From assembly GCA_006937955.1 (NCBI GenBank), contig SSNP01000015.1, positions 4,837,489 to 4,901,488 of the forward strand: a stretch of 64,000 nt of DNA, written 5' to 3'. Position numbers and translations under genes: made by a program. Below the pieces are notes generated by a model. That model worked only from the letters and a program-made list of their open reading frames with translations. It ran no database searches and was not told the origin of the DNA. Of the stretch, positions 1 through 12,600 are shown piece after piece. How positions within the stretch are numbered: position 1 is the first letter of the stretch; each line of letters starts with the position of its first letter. This DNA is from Pachypanchax playfairii (taxonomy: Eukaryota; Chordata; Actinopteri; Cyprinodontiformes; Aplocheilidae).

Positions 1-476
1 TGTGCAACAAACCATAAGTGGAATGACCCAGACAGATTCTACAATTACTCAAAAACAGTCTGGCAGCAGGTTGACAGAATAAGCGACTAAATGTTTCCGC
101 CTGTAATTGTGCTGGTAGACAAGTGAGCAAGCAAACGCAGCAGGTGACCCAGTTTCTCACAGCAACATTAATAGATTAAACTTGATGTTAAAAAGAGATG
201 CAGCATTGGTGGTGCTCATCTAAGATCCCATCTGTGAACTGAAGCATCATACTATAAATAAATTGAACTGCTGTGTGTGCACTGAAGTTTTCCTTATGAT
301 CAGTGTTTGAGTTACGAATCTCCAAATAAAATCTGTTTGTATTATTAAAATGGGAATTAATATTAATAAAAACTTGGTGCTGGTTTTAGTTGCTTCACAC
401 GTCTGCAGCATCACATGCACAGTGTGCAGCAGACAAAACCCGTGTTTAATCCTGCAGCATTGTGTCTGTTTCGTAG
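1..476 (+). other. 3' end of an upstream sez6 intron
   Basis: No coding potential is visible. The segment ends in a usable acceptor (polypyrimidine-rich stretch then TAG at 474-476) directly before the first recognisable sez6 exon, so it is read as the tail of the intron that splits CUB1. Confidence 0.7.
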
Positions 477-669
477 GTGCTGAATGTTAGTGTGATGGAA
501 GGGGAGCAGGTGACAGTGGAGGACACGGGTGGTCAAGAACCTTCTATTCTCGCCAACGAATCAGTCTTGATGAGGGGTCTTGTTCTGCGCAGCTGGAGCA
601 ACCAGATCTCAATCCGCTTCCGCAGCAATCAGAGGCTCAATTCAGGATTCCTCCGGCTGCATTATCAGG
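477..669 (+). CDS. sez6: sez6 exon: C-terminal half of CUB1
   Basis: Begins after TAG at 474-476 and ends before a GTGAGC donor at 670. Reads VLNVSVMEGEQ through FLRLHYQ, which aligns with the end of SEZ6 CUB1. Codon phase is 0 at the left and 1 at the right. The left phase 0 is forced, since shifting by one base gives an immediate TGA; the other two CUB domains are split at phase 2 instead. Confidence 0.88.
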
Positions 670-3600
670 GTGAGCTAACTTTGTTTTTCCAAGTCTGATC
701 AGTCAAGCAACTGTTACATGCTCACATGAATTAGAAGCTGATAAGCAAACACAGTCACATATTTTGTGCCACAAGCTCTTGTCTGACAATGACGTGTTTT
801 AGCACTTGCAAATTTAGGGCTGCTGAGGTCTAAAATCCTAAAAGTGAATGGCAGTTATTTTGAAAGAAAATCTTTATTTCAACACAACTTTACAGATGAA
901 TAAAACATCAACATGATCTAAAAAACACATTTTTCTTATTGTTCAGTCAACTGACTCCATCCAGAAATCTCCTGACATTGGGTTTAACTGTACAGTAATA
1001 AGTAACTGTTAAAAAAGTGCCACTTTTGATGAACTGACTTTTTTCTGTTGCTTTTTACTTCTGTTCTCAATCATCATTTGTTAACATTTAAATAAATTAA
1101 AGCTTTGTATTTTGGTATTTAAACTTACTTTTTTTGGGGATAGGAAAACAACATGGCTTGTGTTAAAATTAGACACCATCATGTTCCACTCATAAATTAT
1201 CTTATTTTTAATTCTATGGCTTACCAGGCGATGAGTCCTTCACTCGCTGCATAACACAAAAGCAGATGATCACAAGAAGAAAATTCCCAACAAAATCTAC
1301 AACTTAACAAATGGTGGAAAGAATGTAAACAGTTTTTGTTCTTGATAATCATATGAAGTAGCAGTACAGTTGTTACTGGAAGCATGTGATCCATCAAACT
1401 TCCCTCAGAGTGTCAGCTGCAGCTGAATTCAAAACCTGCAGTTTGGGCTTTAGCATCACTGGTGCTGTGGAGCTGTGCTTACAGCCTGCAGGTATTTATT
1501 CAAATCAAAAGTACATTTCTCTGCAGCTGACAGACACTTATTATCACCATGGCACAATATGCTTTTTTTCTCCTGCGATATATACAAATATATAACTATA
1601 TCTTTTTTTACCCACAAATCTAAAATAATCAGAGCGCTTTCATGATATAAATGCTATCCTGTCTGTCATCTCACCAGCTGAGTAAGAAACACATGTTCAC
1701 ACTGACACGTGTGTCTTCCTGCAAAGGTGGAACATAAAAACAAACAATACATCAGAGGTTTTCTTTCATTTTTGTCTTTTTTTTTTAACTTCTCTGTAGT
1801 TTGTGTTGTGGCAGCAAAATGCATAGGCAGATAAAGTGAAATGTCAACAGCAGCAGGGTGCTCATTTTTCAAAGTGAGTAGGAAATTATTACTCGAATAG
1901 CTAAAGTAAAGTGTTACATTTTGTTGCACTAGGCAATAATACAGAGTAATTTACATCCAAAGTAGATCAATATGTTTATACCTGCTTATTAAAACCTTTG
2001 CTTTTGAGAAATAATTGTGAGTTTATTAATATGTAATTATCACAAAACAAGATGAGGAAGGAGATTCATCTCTGTAATTAGTAATACTGTACTGTAATTA
2101 AATATAAGCACTGTAAAAAAAAACTATAATTCATAATCTTATATCCACTAAAGGTTTTCTCCATTTTAATCTCTAATACTGTCATTCAAGCTAATCTTGT
2201 GAATACTGATTTTCCTTTGAAGAGCTTATTTTAAAAAGCTAAATCATTGCATGTTTTCAAATAGAACAATGACAAGCATGTGGCAGTAACACAGCCTGTA
2301 AGCAGAAGTAGTCGCCATGTTATCAGTGAACATGATGATCTATAATTTTCTGGCCTGTCCCCTCACTTGTTTTTGCATGACATTGATCTTCCGTAGCTCT
2401 AACAATGTATGTTTATCTTAGCAATAACACAAAGCAACCACCAATTACATGCCTCATCGATTTTAGCTGATGGGGGAGCTGCTGGACAAAACATTCATTC
2501 CACCACTTTAATAGGGCTTTTCGGTCAGTTAGAAAACGCAAAGGACCATCAAAACAGGTGATGTGAGAGAAGTCGGTATTTTTATAGATTTATGAGCAAT
2601 GCTCAGGTTAAATGATGACAATAATAGCTCAACGTGAATTAAAAAAGAGTTATGATGCATTTAAATAAACCAAATGTTGTCCTTTTTTCTTGAAGGAACA
2701 TTTCTGGCTGTGATGTGGACATAAGAATAGGAGATATAAGAGAAGTCCAGATACATTTTTTTTCCAATTCTCCAAAATATATCAGATGTTTCATGTGTGA
2801 AATCAGATTTCCACCCAACTTTTGACAGAACTCAGCATATTTTAATGTGTGGGAAGAAAAAAGTTTTGCAGTTTTGAGAGCAAAGTGCATCTTTGAATTA
2901 AAAAAATTGTTTGGTCCAATTGTCATTTTCTATAAATTAAAACATTTTTCACGGCATCAAATTAATTAAAAATGTATTCAATTTGGAAAACTATGTAACT
3001 TATTCTATCTTTAAAACAACAGGGATATAAATGATCTTTACTAATTTACAGTGTTATGGTTTATTATGTGTGTGTGTGTGGATACAATAAAATGTGTTTA
3101 ATTATCACACAAAAAGTCTACCAGCAGGTTTGTTTCTTCATGCACCTACTTTAAAAATTAGCAAACAATTTAAAAGAATGTAGCAGCAATGAAAATTGTA
3201 ACTGACTCTACTTTTAACATATAAATCTTCCTCTGATGCCATTTCTTCTGTTTAGCTGTCTTGTTTTCTCATTAGTGACACCTGTTGTATAAGACTAGAA
3301 CTGCAGCTGTACCAGTACAAAAACTATCGCTCCCTGATCATGAGACTCAAACAAACAACAGACATAAAACCAAACCAGGAAATCCATGTGAGCTGAGTTC
3401 ATTAATGTAATTTTGTTTAGAACTGAGACTCTAAATAATAATGCTCCCCAATTAATTGCGTTTAATTCTTCTTTTTCACAATCAGTTATCTTCAAGGAAA
3501 AAGGAAGCAAAAATATATTGTGTAAATTACTGAAAACTCCTAAACTTATTTAAATAAAGAAGAATTACACATTCCCTTTTATATAATGCACAAATATCTA

Positions 3601-6600
3601 CATGTTGGTTGCTAATGCAAATTTTCAAATGTCTGTTGTCTAAAAAAGTTCTACTCAACAGATTGTTAGAAACCGGTTTACAAAAATAACAAAGAAAAAT
3701 GAATTCCCAAAGGTTTTATATATCACACTTAACATTTATCCAAAGACAAAAGTATGTATTTACACTTTAAAATATACACTGGGATTTGTCAAAGCTAAAA
3801 AAAAAATAACAAAAGTAACTCTGATCTCATGAAGTTAATGAAGATATATTCTTTTTGTACTGGTCTACGCGTGGAGAATGTGGAGTAGGAATATTTATGC
3901 TAATTTAGATTGGTGGGACAGATTCTGTTACCCTAATGAGAAAAAAAAAATAAATAAATAAATATCAAGCAGTTTCATGAGAAAGATATTTGAGTTTGTG
4001 TTTCTCTGCTTCGTAAGCAGAGTACCACCTTGTCCTTTATAATAGGTTGTGAATAATGTGACTGGACAAGCGTGGAGAAGGAGACAGAACCATGGCGAGG
4101 TTCTTCTCAGCTCGAGGTAATTAATATCTACTACAGCGCTAGCTCTTCCTGTGATGGCAGACTGATGGATGCCTCTATTACATCAGCAGTGTGCCTGACA
4201 CTTGGAACATGATTAAAGGTGTGTTTTATGTCCAATGCAAAGACAGGGGAGGACAGGGGTGTGTGCAATGAAAGGAAGGGGTTCAGTACTTCCATAATTG
4301 TATTTTCTTATCAATACATTTTGTTAATATCATACAGTTATTTACACATGGAGTTTGAGTAGTTTTTTGTGCATTTTAGCGGTTTAGTATATCGTGATGT
4401 GTATTCTTCTAATAACTTGATTGTGTTGTTTGTAACAGTCATAAAAACATTTTATATAAATTTGCAAAAAACAGACAATAATATCAAACATTTTCTATCT
4501 AAAAAAAACATTAGGAAACACTTTTTAACAGACCTTTCAATCTGTCTGCATTAAAATACGGGTGGTTCCGGCTGGTTCCGTCACGTCTCGAGCAGCAGAT
4601 CATTCATATTCATTTTTTGGATTTGCTGGTCTCAGATTGGCTAACAAACTAGCTCATAAGACCAAGGTATACTGTTTCCTGCCCCGCTGCGCATGGCAAC
4701 ATCACACGTACTTCCTGTTTGCTACGTCTTATGCTACAGCTTTTAGCCAGCAGCATGCTAGGTGTGGTTTCAACTAGAGGAGCTGCGGAATACTAACGAG
4801 CAATAGAGTTGTGACGAAACAGAACCTCAGAAAAACTGTTTTTTTAATGGAAGGGCCTCTTTAAAATGTTTAAAACTGTGTTGATGATTTTTTTTCTCTA
4901 CACAATGGACATTTTCAACAATATCGAGAGTAGTATATGGCCATAGGGTATAATTACACAATGTCCAATGCAAGAATATTGCACATACATTTTTGATTGA
5001 CTTAAACCAATAGGCTTTATTGATGGGTCTGTAGGCCAGAGGACTCCTGCTGGCAGTGATCCACCATTTACCAAAGGTTCTGAGAGACATTGATTAGATT
5101 CTGCCTTCAGTTCAAAGTTATTTCTCTTTAATAGCCTCTATTGAATAAATGACCATTAAAATCAAGAATTTAACCCAACCACATAAATATCAATAGGCCA
5201 TATCAGGGTAGAACTATCGTCTGGCTTTCCACAACTGAATCGCTTTCCCAGAGACAACTCTATTGATCTTTCTGTAAAAAGCAATGCTTTGATTCACAGC
5301 CAGGACATGAGGCTTGGACACAGTGACAGCCACATCCTCGCACAAGTCTCTCACCAAGAATCTGCTGCTTGACGTCTTTATTAAAATAGTAGCTGACAGG
5401 AGATGATGAGTTGCTGAAACAGGATTCTGTCTCCTGAAAAACATGTTTTACTTTGGATGTCAGTGTATCACAAAATGTGGAATTTTCTCTTAATAAACTT
5501 CTATCAAGTATAATAATAATCTGCACTGTATTCATTGTTTTGTTTTGTTTCCTCTCACCCCATTTCATTATCTCTTGCCCTCACCCTGCCAAATTTGATC
5601 CAATTCCAGCTCTTTTACCTGATGGGATTCATTCAGGCAACACATACACAAAGACCCAATCACACAACCGTGCAGCAGTTAGTCGACCTAAAGTGAAAAG
5701 CATTTTATTTGTTTGTCCAAATTCATTTGGTAACTCACTATTACCGGCTTTCTCATCTCAGCAATTCTGCCCCTACACAAAAACATTTGTCCATTATTGG
5801 GTGAAGAGCAGCATTCTCAATTTTTAAGTACTTAGGCAAATGAAACATGTATGCAGGTAAAAAAGAAAAATCACTTGGATTTGGTGAATACTAATATATG
5901 GATCCAAAATACACATTTGTGGGTCTATATTTGCTGACAGCATTGCGTCAATTTTTTCATACCAATTTCTCACACTGCACGTGATGTGAGAAACAAAGAA
6001 AACCTGTGTGATGTACTTGAAAGAGGCAAAATACAGCTAAAATAAAAACCTGTCAAAGATGCTATTAAACTGGAGCTAATCTCCACATTTTACAGTTATT
6101 TTTTATCATTCCCATTTACTGTAAATAAAGGATTTTTTATCTTATATCTGTAAAATCTAAATCTTGATGCACATTAACTGTTTATATGCTGAGCAACAGT
6201 CTATACACCTGACTCCTTGTCTATATGTCTATTTTCTCTCTTCAACTCTTCTACAAGAAAACAGCAAAAGACTTAAGCTCCACATCTGTTTCCTGGGGCT
6301 CTACAGTACCAGCTAATCTTCCTGGTTGTCTGCACAGTGGATCTATTATTTCTAATGGCAAAACAATCAGGCTTTATGGCCCAGCACCACATTCACTGGA
6401 ATGGAAGCAGCACGTAATTTAATACTTTAGGAATTGGCTCCACAATTTTTGCCTCCAGCTTCCCCATTGTATGCTCAATAGGGATTTAAATGCTGCTATG
6501 ATAATGGCAATAACTAGGTTCATTGGAGCTAGTGATAAACTATGAATGAAACGGATGACCCTAGGGCAGTGTGCTTCGTCCCTGTGGCTCACTGATTTAC

Positions 6601-9600
6601 GGCAAAGCAAGGGCTTGTTTCATAACGACTGAAACCAGTGGTTTGCGCAAATAAAACACACAAGTCAGTGGTTTCACAGACCTTTATGGCCATTATGAGT
6701 TTAAGGCTTTTTTTCCCTCATGTTCAAGTTCAAAGACTGATAGAATGACGTTTTGAATAGACAATTTAGACTCAAGGTAATGGTAGAAAATATTGATAAA
6801 GTGTTGTTTTTCATCTGCAAATGACTGGTTGAAATGAAAGCACTTCAAAGCAGCTGTACTGCATAGTTTCTGACTTTTTTTGTGCTGTTTAACCTTCACT
6901 GGCTCAGAATCTGTGCATGCAAGACATTTTCAATTCCAGCGTGTCAAATGCTGCCGTTGTAAAAAAGCCTGTTGTATTTGTGCTTTCCTTTTAGTATCAG
7001 AGCTCTGAGACACGAGAATCAGCAATATTTGAAATTGAGAAAAAAAAAGTGCCCAATATCATCTTGGAGTATTTACTTGTGAACAAATGAAAGCTGCTTG
7101 GCTGGAAGGGAGGAAGTATGAGAATTTCATATCTGGACATTTGATGTCAACAGAAATGTAGAACTTTTTTTTCTTTGACAGATCATTCATTTCTCTTCTT
7201 TTTCTTCTTTGTAAATACATTTTTCCACTTTTTGGTGATGTTCAGGCATCTAAACTACTTGGCAGATTTAGTTGTAGCCTCCCACAAGTTCGCATATAAA
7301 ACATACATATATGCACAACCGAAATATCAACATTATTTAACAATTAGCACCTTTAAATTCATCCACAGGTTACTTTGCATCACTCCATTAGATTCTTTCT
7401 TAGCTTGTAGATGTCAGTTTATCTAGACAGACTACATTTTAAAATGCTTTCAACAACAAGATGTTACTGACAAGTTTATGTCAAGAGAAATAGTTCAACA
7501 AACATAAATATTCTTTGTCTTGGCCAGGCAGGTGAAAAAATCTTGACCAAAGAATAATAAAAAAAATCTTAGATTTATTATAGTAATCCGTCTACTTTGC
7601 TTTGGACTTTCTGAATCTGTGTAGGAAGCAAAATGTCTTCCGTCCCCTTTTGCGAGGCTTTAAGCTCCCAGTGGTTCCATTGTGCTGAGCCATGATCCTA
7701 ATATTGCTGGTGACTCATCCTTGGCGACTTGATTTCCCTGGAAAATCATACTCGCTAACCCAAGCCAAGCTGGTCAAGTTATAAAGGGTTCTGTTTTATG
7801 GCGCTTCACAATCTCTGCGTTGTTGTAGCAACACAGACTTAGTGGCTCCAATTATGTTACTATTTCTGTTGTTCACGCATTTCAAGAAGTTAAAAAGTTT
7901 TACTCTGGTTGTTAAAGTGCCTACACTAATGAGGTAGAACAGCACTGTTATTAGACAGGAGGAGAAGGTTGTTTAATAGCTTCCATTAAAAACTTGCTTA
8001 GCTTACTTCATTATCTATGCTAACTCCCTCTCATTCTACACCATTTATTTAAAAACAGGGACAAAACAACAATGCAAAGCAACTCCAGGAACATTGATCT
8101 TACCCCACAGCAGTCGTGACTCCTTGACAACCACTTCAGGGGCTATTCTTCCTCCAGCTATCATGCTACAGACTCATTCTGATATTCAGTTTATCAGTAG
8201 CTCTTCCATTTGTCAGTGTACTTGCAGCAGCATGAATCACACAGCATTGGTAATTACCATAATTCTCCAAACACGTCTCTGTAGATTTGCATATTTTATG
8301 TATTAGTAAACAATAATGAACATATGGAGTCCAGAAGAAAAGAGTTTGGTTGTAAACCAGCTTTAATTGTGCATTTGAAAGAGACTGAGACAGATAGATG
8401 CTTTATTTGTTTGTAGAAATAATGGAAAAACAGTTTCCCCTCTCCTATTATTTTCAAATATTTACTGGGTTTAAACAGTGATTTGGAGCAGAGATAACAA
8501 AACAAAAAGAAACGCTGTGGTTTCAAAGAAGGTTGGACATACTGGATTCTATTCTGCAGCCCATTAAAATTGCAGGTAGTATTGGCCAGAATTTGACTTT
8601 TTTTTTCACAACTGAATTGTACATAGAATAATAAATTATTGATCCAAGACAAATTAAATACCTAAAACCTTGGTGCTCAATTTATGAAGTGTTTCAGCAT
8701 CAATATAAGCAGTTAATGTACTGATTTGGGCTGTAAAATTAGTACTGCATCTTATCTGTTGAACACTGCATATGTGCGTTGTATCAAACAGCAGCTACAA
8801 ATGCAAAATCAAACTCCAACAAACCAAAGCAAAAACTCTAATATTACTGATACTGGGCTGACTTTCTTGTACTCTGAGTAACTCTCCGATTATTCACTTG
8901 TGCAGAAGTGTGATCTTTTGTGTTGTTTTTCTTTTTTAATTTTAAATGTATGTATTCATTTTTTTTTTTAAGTTTAACTCTCTATAGTAGTTTGTCTCAA
9001 TTGCCTTTATATACCTTAGGGAACATCATATTGTTTTTATGTTATTGCTCTGTTGCCAATTAGTTTGTTTTTGTTATAATTTTTGCTGTTGTTTTCTTTT
9101 TTATTTTACCAGCTGCATGTGTTTTCTAATGATTTTTAGAGATTTCTTTTCTTGTTGCGGTCAGTCATGCTTTTTCCCCTCATCATTTTATTTTTCCTTG
9201 CAAAAGTCCTTGAGCCATTTTCAGTTGTACTTTATTAAAACCTACTTTCCCCCTTCTCTTTTTGATCGTCTCCCCCCCAGCCTTTGTGCTCACCTGCACG
9301 TTCCCCAAAGAGCCTGCTGGTGGAGAAGTTTCGGTGACTCATCTCCATGTCGGTGGAGAAGCCTTCTTCAGATGTCTCACTGGATACAAACTGCAAGGTC
9401 CCAAAATGCTCACATGTCGTAACGCAACTACACCTTACTGGAGCGGAAAAGAGCCCAGATGTGTGGGTAAGGCAGATTTATTGCTTTGGAGTTTTTTGGG
9501 AGCAATACACATTCACTCAATAAATGTATAATTTATAATGATGAGATGTGATTTAAGATGTAATTTGTAAATTTGCACTGCATCAAACTAAACTTTACAA

Positions 9601-12600
9601 GAAACTGTCAGAAATATTTGAAACATTTTTAACAATTAAAGTCACGAGCAAAATAAATCATTAAGGAACCCAAGAAAATAAATGGAGTGAGCCATTTTCT
9701 CACCAGGTCGCCTTGAGAAAACAGGTAATTGTGATTAACAAAAGCGTTCTCTAGATTGTCTCCCACTGAGATGATTTGAGAGGCCAACTGTGCACAGAGA
9801 GCTATTCTTCGGAGACAAGGCAAAACAAAGCCATTGGACGTGGTTGCTTTTATTAAAACACCTGCCTGTCATCTCATCTGACTGTTCCGGCCTTTCACTT
9901 TGTCTGCCTGCAGCTGCTCTCTGCTTATAGTGTTACTGCTGCCATTTTGCCATGCTTTTCTCCAAGAATCAGATACACTTACACCCCGGAGAGACGCCCG
10001 GTTCTGGTCAGCCACAGTCCACTGAATATCGATGCAATCTGTTCATAGACAGGAACTTTTTCTCTAAAATCCCCCTGCCATGGTTTTATTACTTTTTCTG
10101 TCTAGTTTTACCCTCTAACTCTTTATCTTCTTTCTCTTTTCTTGCTATTTCTTCTTCTGTAGCATCCTGTGGGGGAATGATAAAAAATGCCACCTATGGT
10201 CGTATCGTGTCTCCTGGTTTCCCTGGCAACTACAGCAACAATCTGACATGCCACTGGGTACTGGAAGCCCCTGAAGGCCACCGTCTTCATATTCACTTTG
10301 AGAAGGTTGCTTTGGCAGAAGATGATGACAGGTGTCCAGTGCATGACATTCATTTAAACATTCACACATCAGCCACCTGTTAGTTTGGGTTTTATTTTTA
10401 GCCACTAAAATAGCTTTGCCTCATTGACAAATGGAGACCAATAGACCTCGGATGGGATGCTGGGGTATTCAATGCCAAGTGGTCACTGCACACACTTGAA
10501 ATCCTGCGAGCTACAAGGTGGGGTCAACCAATGACCCTGACATAAAGCATCATATTTTGTCCTCTGTCAAAGTCTCTTAATTTCACATATCATTTTTTGG
10601 TGCATCAACTTCAAGGACAGAAAGTTTACTTGCTGTTTCATTTATCCTGTCAGCTGCAAGGTGTCAGAGTCCTTTAAACTCAGAGTTCAGTGTTTTTCAC
10701 GTTACCTGAAAGTGGTTATGTCTGATCAATGTCCAGTTCAGAGTAATGCTGAGCATACAGGAAGAGAGTGTGGGAGGGTGTGACTCTTCAGCCAATCTCC
10801 AAGCATTTCAATGTTTAAAGGAACTTAAGGCAGCTTTACAAAATCTGACTCAGTGCTGCCGTGACAGGCGCTGTGGCTAACTGCAGCCACCAGCCAAGCC
10901 GGCACGGGAGCGCGCACAGACACTTTACAGACTGTTCGTCTTCACAGCACTGCACCGGGGAGGCTAATCCTGTTTACTACGTCACGGTTTACTGCAAGAC
11001 CACAGTGCATATTATATAAAAACAAGCACCATGTCAAGCGACGAAGTGAGTAACTGTTTATTTTAGTCTAACTAACACGTCAGGTCTCTCCACTCTGTTA
11101 TTTGATTTGATCTCATCATTTTCATACTGTATCAGGCTCTAAACACGACCTATAGTGTTTTCTCACCTGGTCACAAGGAAATGAGCCATGTCAGCATCCG
11201 TTTTCACTCCCAAATGCAGCTGAAGTTCCCTCCATGAACCGAACGTATATCCAATATTTATGTGAGTGCCTGCCCGGCTTCAGTCATATTTTTTTTAGAC
11301 TCACGAGATGCCGCTGATAAAGTCTTTTTTTTCTTCGTGGTGCCACTTTTTTGGGGGGTGAGAGTGGATGCAGGTCGTTTGCTGGCTGCAGAAACATCCA
11401 TAAGTATACCTTCAGTGTTTGAATCCAAGTCCACGGCGGACATGTACTTCCTGTTCAAGAGCTGTCGGCAACGCGCATGCAGAGTCAATTTACGTCACAT
11501 CCCTACAACTGCGCGGGAAATTCGGACGTCGAACTGCAGCGCATTATGTAGCACACAGCGTGTCCAATGCAACAGACATATATGCGGATGGCCTCGTTAT
11601 TTTGGGTTTTTAATGCTTCATGACCCATTAGCATTGAATAAACTGGAAATGCATGTGTAGTTTTTCACAAATCTTGCCTTAAGTCCCTTTAAATTAACTG
11701 TCTGAATGACAACATTAATATACAATTGATAATGTATTGAGCATTAAGCCATCAGTGGTCATTAAAGACCAAATTATTTTGAATAATGCATGAATGAGAG
11801 AAGAAAAGTGTCAATAATAATTATTTAAGAGCATCCTGTAAAGTCAGGAAACTGAGGAGACATTAACTTTGTTAGATTTTTTGTTGATTCTACTGATCAC
11901 CTGATCATTGCCTTACATGACCATTTATGTCTTTACAAATTGGTATCAAATGTTATCACAAACTTATTAGTATGGGCAGAGTTGGAAGAGAGAACTCCCT
12001 TAAATTAATTTTTACAACTTTGTATTGTGTGTTACGTCTCTTTTTTATTTTTCATTAGGTTAATAATAAAAAATGGCAACAACATAGACTCTCCACCTGT
12101 GTACGACTCCTATGAGGTGGAATACTTACCAAATGAAGGAGTGCTCAGTACTGGACGCTACCTGTTTGTAGAGTTCACTACAGATGGGACGTTGACTTCC
12201 ACTGGTGCAGCCATCAGATATGAAGGCAAGCAAAATGTGTAGATTGTAGAGTTAGTAAATAGTATAATGTCCACTCTTTAAAGCCTAATGTTTTTTACTC
12301 TTTATGCACAGCTTTTGCAAAGGGGATGTGCTATGAACCCTTTGTAAAGTACGGCAACTTCAGCAGCAGTGATTCCACATACAGTGTGGGAGCAGTGGTT
12401 GAATTTTCATGTGACCCCGGCTACACGCTGGAGCAAGGATCTGTATTGATTGAGTGTATGGATTCACAAAACCCACAGTGGAATGAGACGGAGCCTGCCT
12501 GTAGAGGTAAGTCAACAGATTTCATCTGCCTAAGTAACCGTGGGGCATTAAGTCTTTAAAAAAATGGACTTCCAGTGAAGAACATATTCAAATAGGACTG

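Noticed and set aside
9952..10383. 143-codon frame read as one exon
   Set aside because: Only 10163-10331 is exon. The frame upstream is pyrimidine-rich intron, and after 10331 it runs past a good donor.
11258..11660. Overlapping open frames at 11.3-11.6 kb as sez6 exons or a small gene
   Set aside because: They lie wholly within the TTAA-flanked transposon and do not fit between the two CUB2 exons, which join perfectly without them.
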